Notes under the pieces: generated by a model
What the model was told of the DNA's origin: nothing
The model's database searches: none
Seen by the model: the letters and a program-made list of their open reading frames with translations, nothing else
Translations under genes and position numbers: made by a program
Source of the DNA: Chitinophaga pinensis
GTDB lineage: Bacteria > Bacteroidota > Bacteroidia > Chitinophagales > UBA10324
Reading direction: 5' to 3'
DNA length: 35,302 nt
Assembly: GCA_945903305.1 (NCBI GenBank)
Contig: CAMDOA010000022.1
Span: forward strand, 1 to 35,302
Shown: positions 34,005 through 35,302 of the stretch, piece by piece
How the letters are laid out: each line of letters begins with the position of its first letter
Position numbering within the stretch: the first letter of the stretch is position 1

Positions 34005-35302
34005 TTAAGAAATTTTACTCCCTGCTTTTATCGCTTCACTCGGCATCACGAAATTCAGTTTGCCGTTTTCATCTTCTGCCATCAATATCATTCCCTTTGA
34101 TTCAATGCCTTTAATTTTTCGTGGAGCAAGATTGGCGACAATGCAAACCTGCTGACCAATAATATTTTCAGGGGAATAATGTTCAGCAATTCCTGAAACA
34201 ATGGTTCTTATTTCTGTTCCTAAATCAACCTGCAACTGCAAAAGTTTATCAGCTTTTTTTACTTTCTCTGCTGCTGTAATTGTTCCGACACGCAATTCAA
34301 TCTTCGCAAAATCTTCATAATTAATTTCTGAAATAGTTGTTTCGGGTTTTCCGTTTGAGGCGGAATCTGTGATCCGATTTTTAGTTTCGGGTTGTATCAC
34401 CACTTGTTTTTGATTCGCTTTTAATTTTTCAACCTGAGCAGTTATTTCTTCATCTTCAATTTTACGGAATAGCAATCCGGCTTCATTCAATTGATGACCG
34501 GGATGAACCAATTGTCCTTTCAATTCTGTGCTCCAGTTTTTCTTTTCAAGATTTAACATCTTCAAAGTATTCTCCGATGCATTCGGAAGAAACGGTTGCA
34601 TGAGTTGTGCGAGGTAGGCAGTAATTTCAATTGACAAATACATCACGGTTGCACAACGCTCTTCATTCGTCTTTATAATTTTCCACGGTTCGTTATCGGT
34701 TAAATATTTATTTCCGGCTCTTGCCAGATTCATTAACTCCTGCAGAGCTTCGCGAAAACGAAATTTTTCTAATGAGTCGCAAATATTTTGTTGGGCCACT
34801 TCTATTAAAGCAATTAATTCGTGGTCGTTCTCAGTTAAATTTCCGTAAGCAGGAATTTTTCCATTGTAAAATTTATGTGTTAGCACCATTGTGCGGTTCA
34901 CAAAATTTCCGAGTATTGCAACGATTTCATTGTTGTGGCGATCCTGAAAATCTTTCCAGGTAAAATCACTATCTTTTGTTTCGGGTGCAATGGAAGTCAA
35001 TACATATCGCAATGTATCCTGCATGCCCGGAAAATCTTTTAAGTAATCGTGCAGCCAAACCGCCCAATTGCGTGAGGTGGAAAGTTTTTCGCCTTCTAAA
35101 TTCAGGAACTCATTCGCCGGAACATTATCCGGAACAATGTACTCGCCGTGCGCATGAAGTATAGTTGGGAAAATGATGCAATGAAAAACTATATTGTCTT
35201 TTCCGATGAAGTGTAACAGCCGCGTGTCTTTGTCATTCCAGTATTTTTCCCAGTCGTTTGGTTTCAATTCTTTTGTTGCACTGATGTAACCAATCGGCGC
35301 AT
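34005..35302 (-). CDS. metG: Methionyl-tRNA synthetase, C-terminal part (cut by window edge)
   Basis: The frame is open to the right edge and encodes 431 residues, beginning within APIGYISATKELKPNDWEK, which is part of the conserved catalytic core of MetG. The KMSKS-equivalent is KLSTS in NLEGEKLSTSRNWAVW, about 70 residues from the edge. An anticodon-binding helical domain follows, with FVNRTMVLTHKFYNGKIP and LTDNEPWKI. The C-terminal 100 residues are a Trbp111/EMAP-like tRNA-binding domain (YEDFAKIELRVGTI, ADKLLQLQVDLG, VANLAPRKIKGIESKGM). The HIGH motif, zinc site and true start lie outside the window. The enzyme charges tRNA-Met in the cytoplasm. Confidence 0.96.
   Translation of the reverse strand, partial: APIGYISATKELKPNDWEKYWNDKDTRLLHFIGKDNIVFHCIIFPTILHAHGEYIVPDNVPANEFLNLEGEKLSTSRNWAVWLHDYLKDFPGMQDTLRYVLTSIAPETKDSDFTWKDFQDRHNNEIVAILGNFVNRTMVLTHKFYNGKIPAYGNLTENDHELIALIEVAQQNICDSLEKFRFREALQELMNLARAGNKYLTDNEPWKIIKTNEERCATVMYLSIEITAYLAQLMQPFLPNASENTLKMLNLEKKNWSTELKGQLVHPGHQLNEAGLLFRKIEDEEITAQVEKLKANQKQVVIQPETKNRITDSASNGKPETTISEINYEDFAKIELRVGTITAAEKVKKADKLLQLQVDLGTEIRTIVSGIAEHYSPENIIGQQVCIVANLAPRKIKGIESKGMILMAEDENGKLNFVMPSEAIKAGSKIS

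Overview
The window comes from an AT-rich member of the Bacteroidota. The evidence is several TonB-dependent receptors with N-terminal carboxypeptidase-regulatory-like domains, a likely type IX secretion cargo protein with a C-terminal sorting domain, promoters resembling the Bacteroidota consensus (TAnnTTTG at -7), no obvious Shine-Dalgarno dependence, and conserved genes of this phylum (SufBCDSE-SufT cluster, RsmF-type methyltransferase, MetG with a C-terminal tRNA-binding domain). I cannot place it more finely; Chitinophagales-like gene content is a guess. Nothing points to a phage, plasmid or integrative element, so this looks like a chromosomal segment.

Layout. 1-145: the first 48 codons of topA, running off the left edge. 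340-2807: a saccharopine dehydrogenase-like enzyme, cytidine deaminase and a secreted MORN-repeat protein, closed by a strong bidirectional terminator. 2884-5984: a TonB-dependent receptor behind a small membrane protein. 6055-7302: ornithine aminotransferase. 7480-9122: an outer-membrane barrel-like protein and a DoxX protein. 9123-10814: a repeat-rich area around an unrecognised 318-residue protein built from a duplicated domain. 10815-13076: an FG-GAP/ASPIC lipoprotein. 13251-20655: an iron-sulfur cluster assembly operon, read right to left as sufB, sufC, sufD, sufS, sufE, sufT and a second cysteine desulfurase, with a small four-helix-bundle gene bracketed by 22-bp perfect inverted repeats apparently inserted before the last gene. 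20824-24745: tRNA-Arg(CCG), an rRNA m5C methyltransferase and RecQ. 24854-25741: a PAP2-phosphatase pseudogene with two in-frame stops and tRNA-Arg(CCT). 25793-32816: an ECF sigma factor module. 32855-35302: murB and the 3' part of metG, which runs off the right edge.

The most interesting system is the ECF module. A DUF2807 lipoprotein, an ECF sigma factor and a 699-residue protein form a tight operon. The large protein has a short cytoplasmic N-terminus, one membrane helix, a roughly 250-residue Ser/Asn/Lys-rich linker and a C-terminal region of NG-Q-IGGL-N repeats ending in a barrel-like segment. This is the architecture of the dual membrane-spanning anti-sigma factors known from Bacteroides. 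A TonB-dependent receptor lies upstream, and both it and the lipoprotein operon are preceded by the same bipartite element, TGTAAC-N13-TGCATT, a candidate promoter for the encoded sigma factor.

Intergenic spaces carry several families of short palindromic or tandem repeats: GCAGAG-type (three copies), CTTCGACAAGCTCAG-type, ATCCGTG-type and 21-bp tandem units. One repeat-like stretch lies in frame inside murB.
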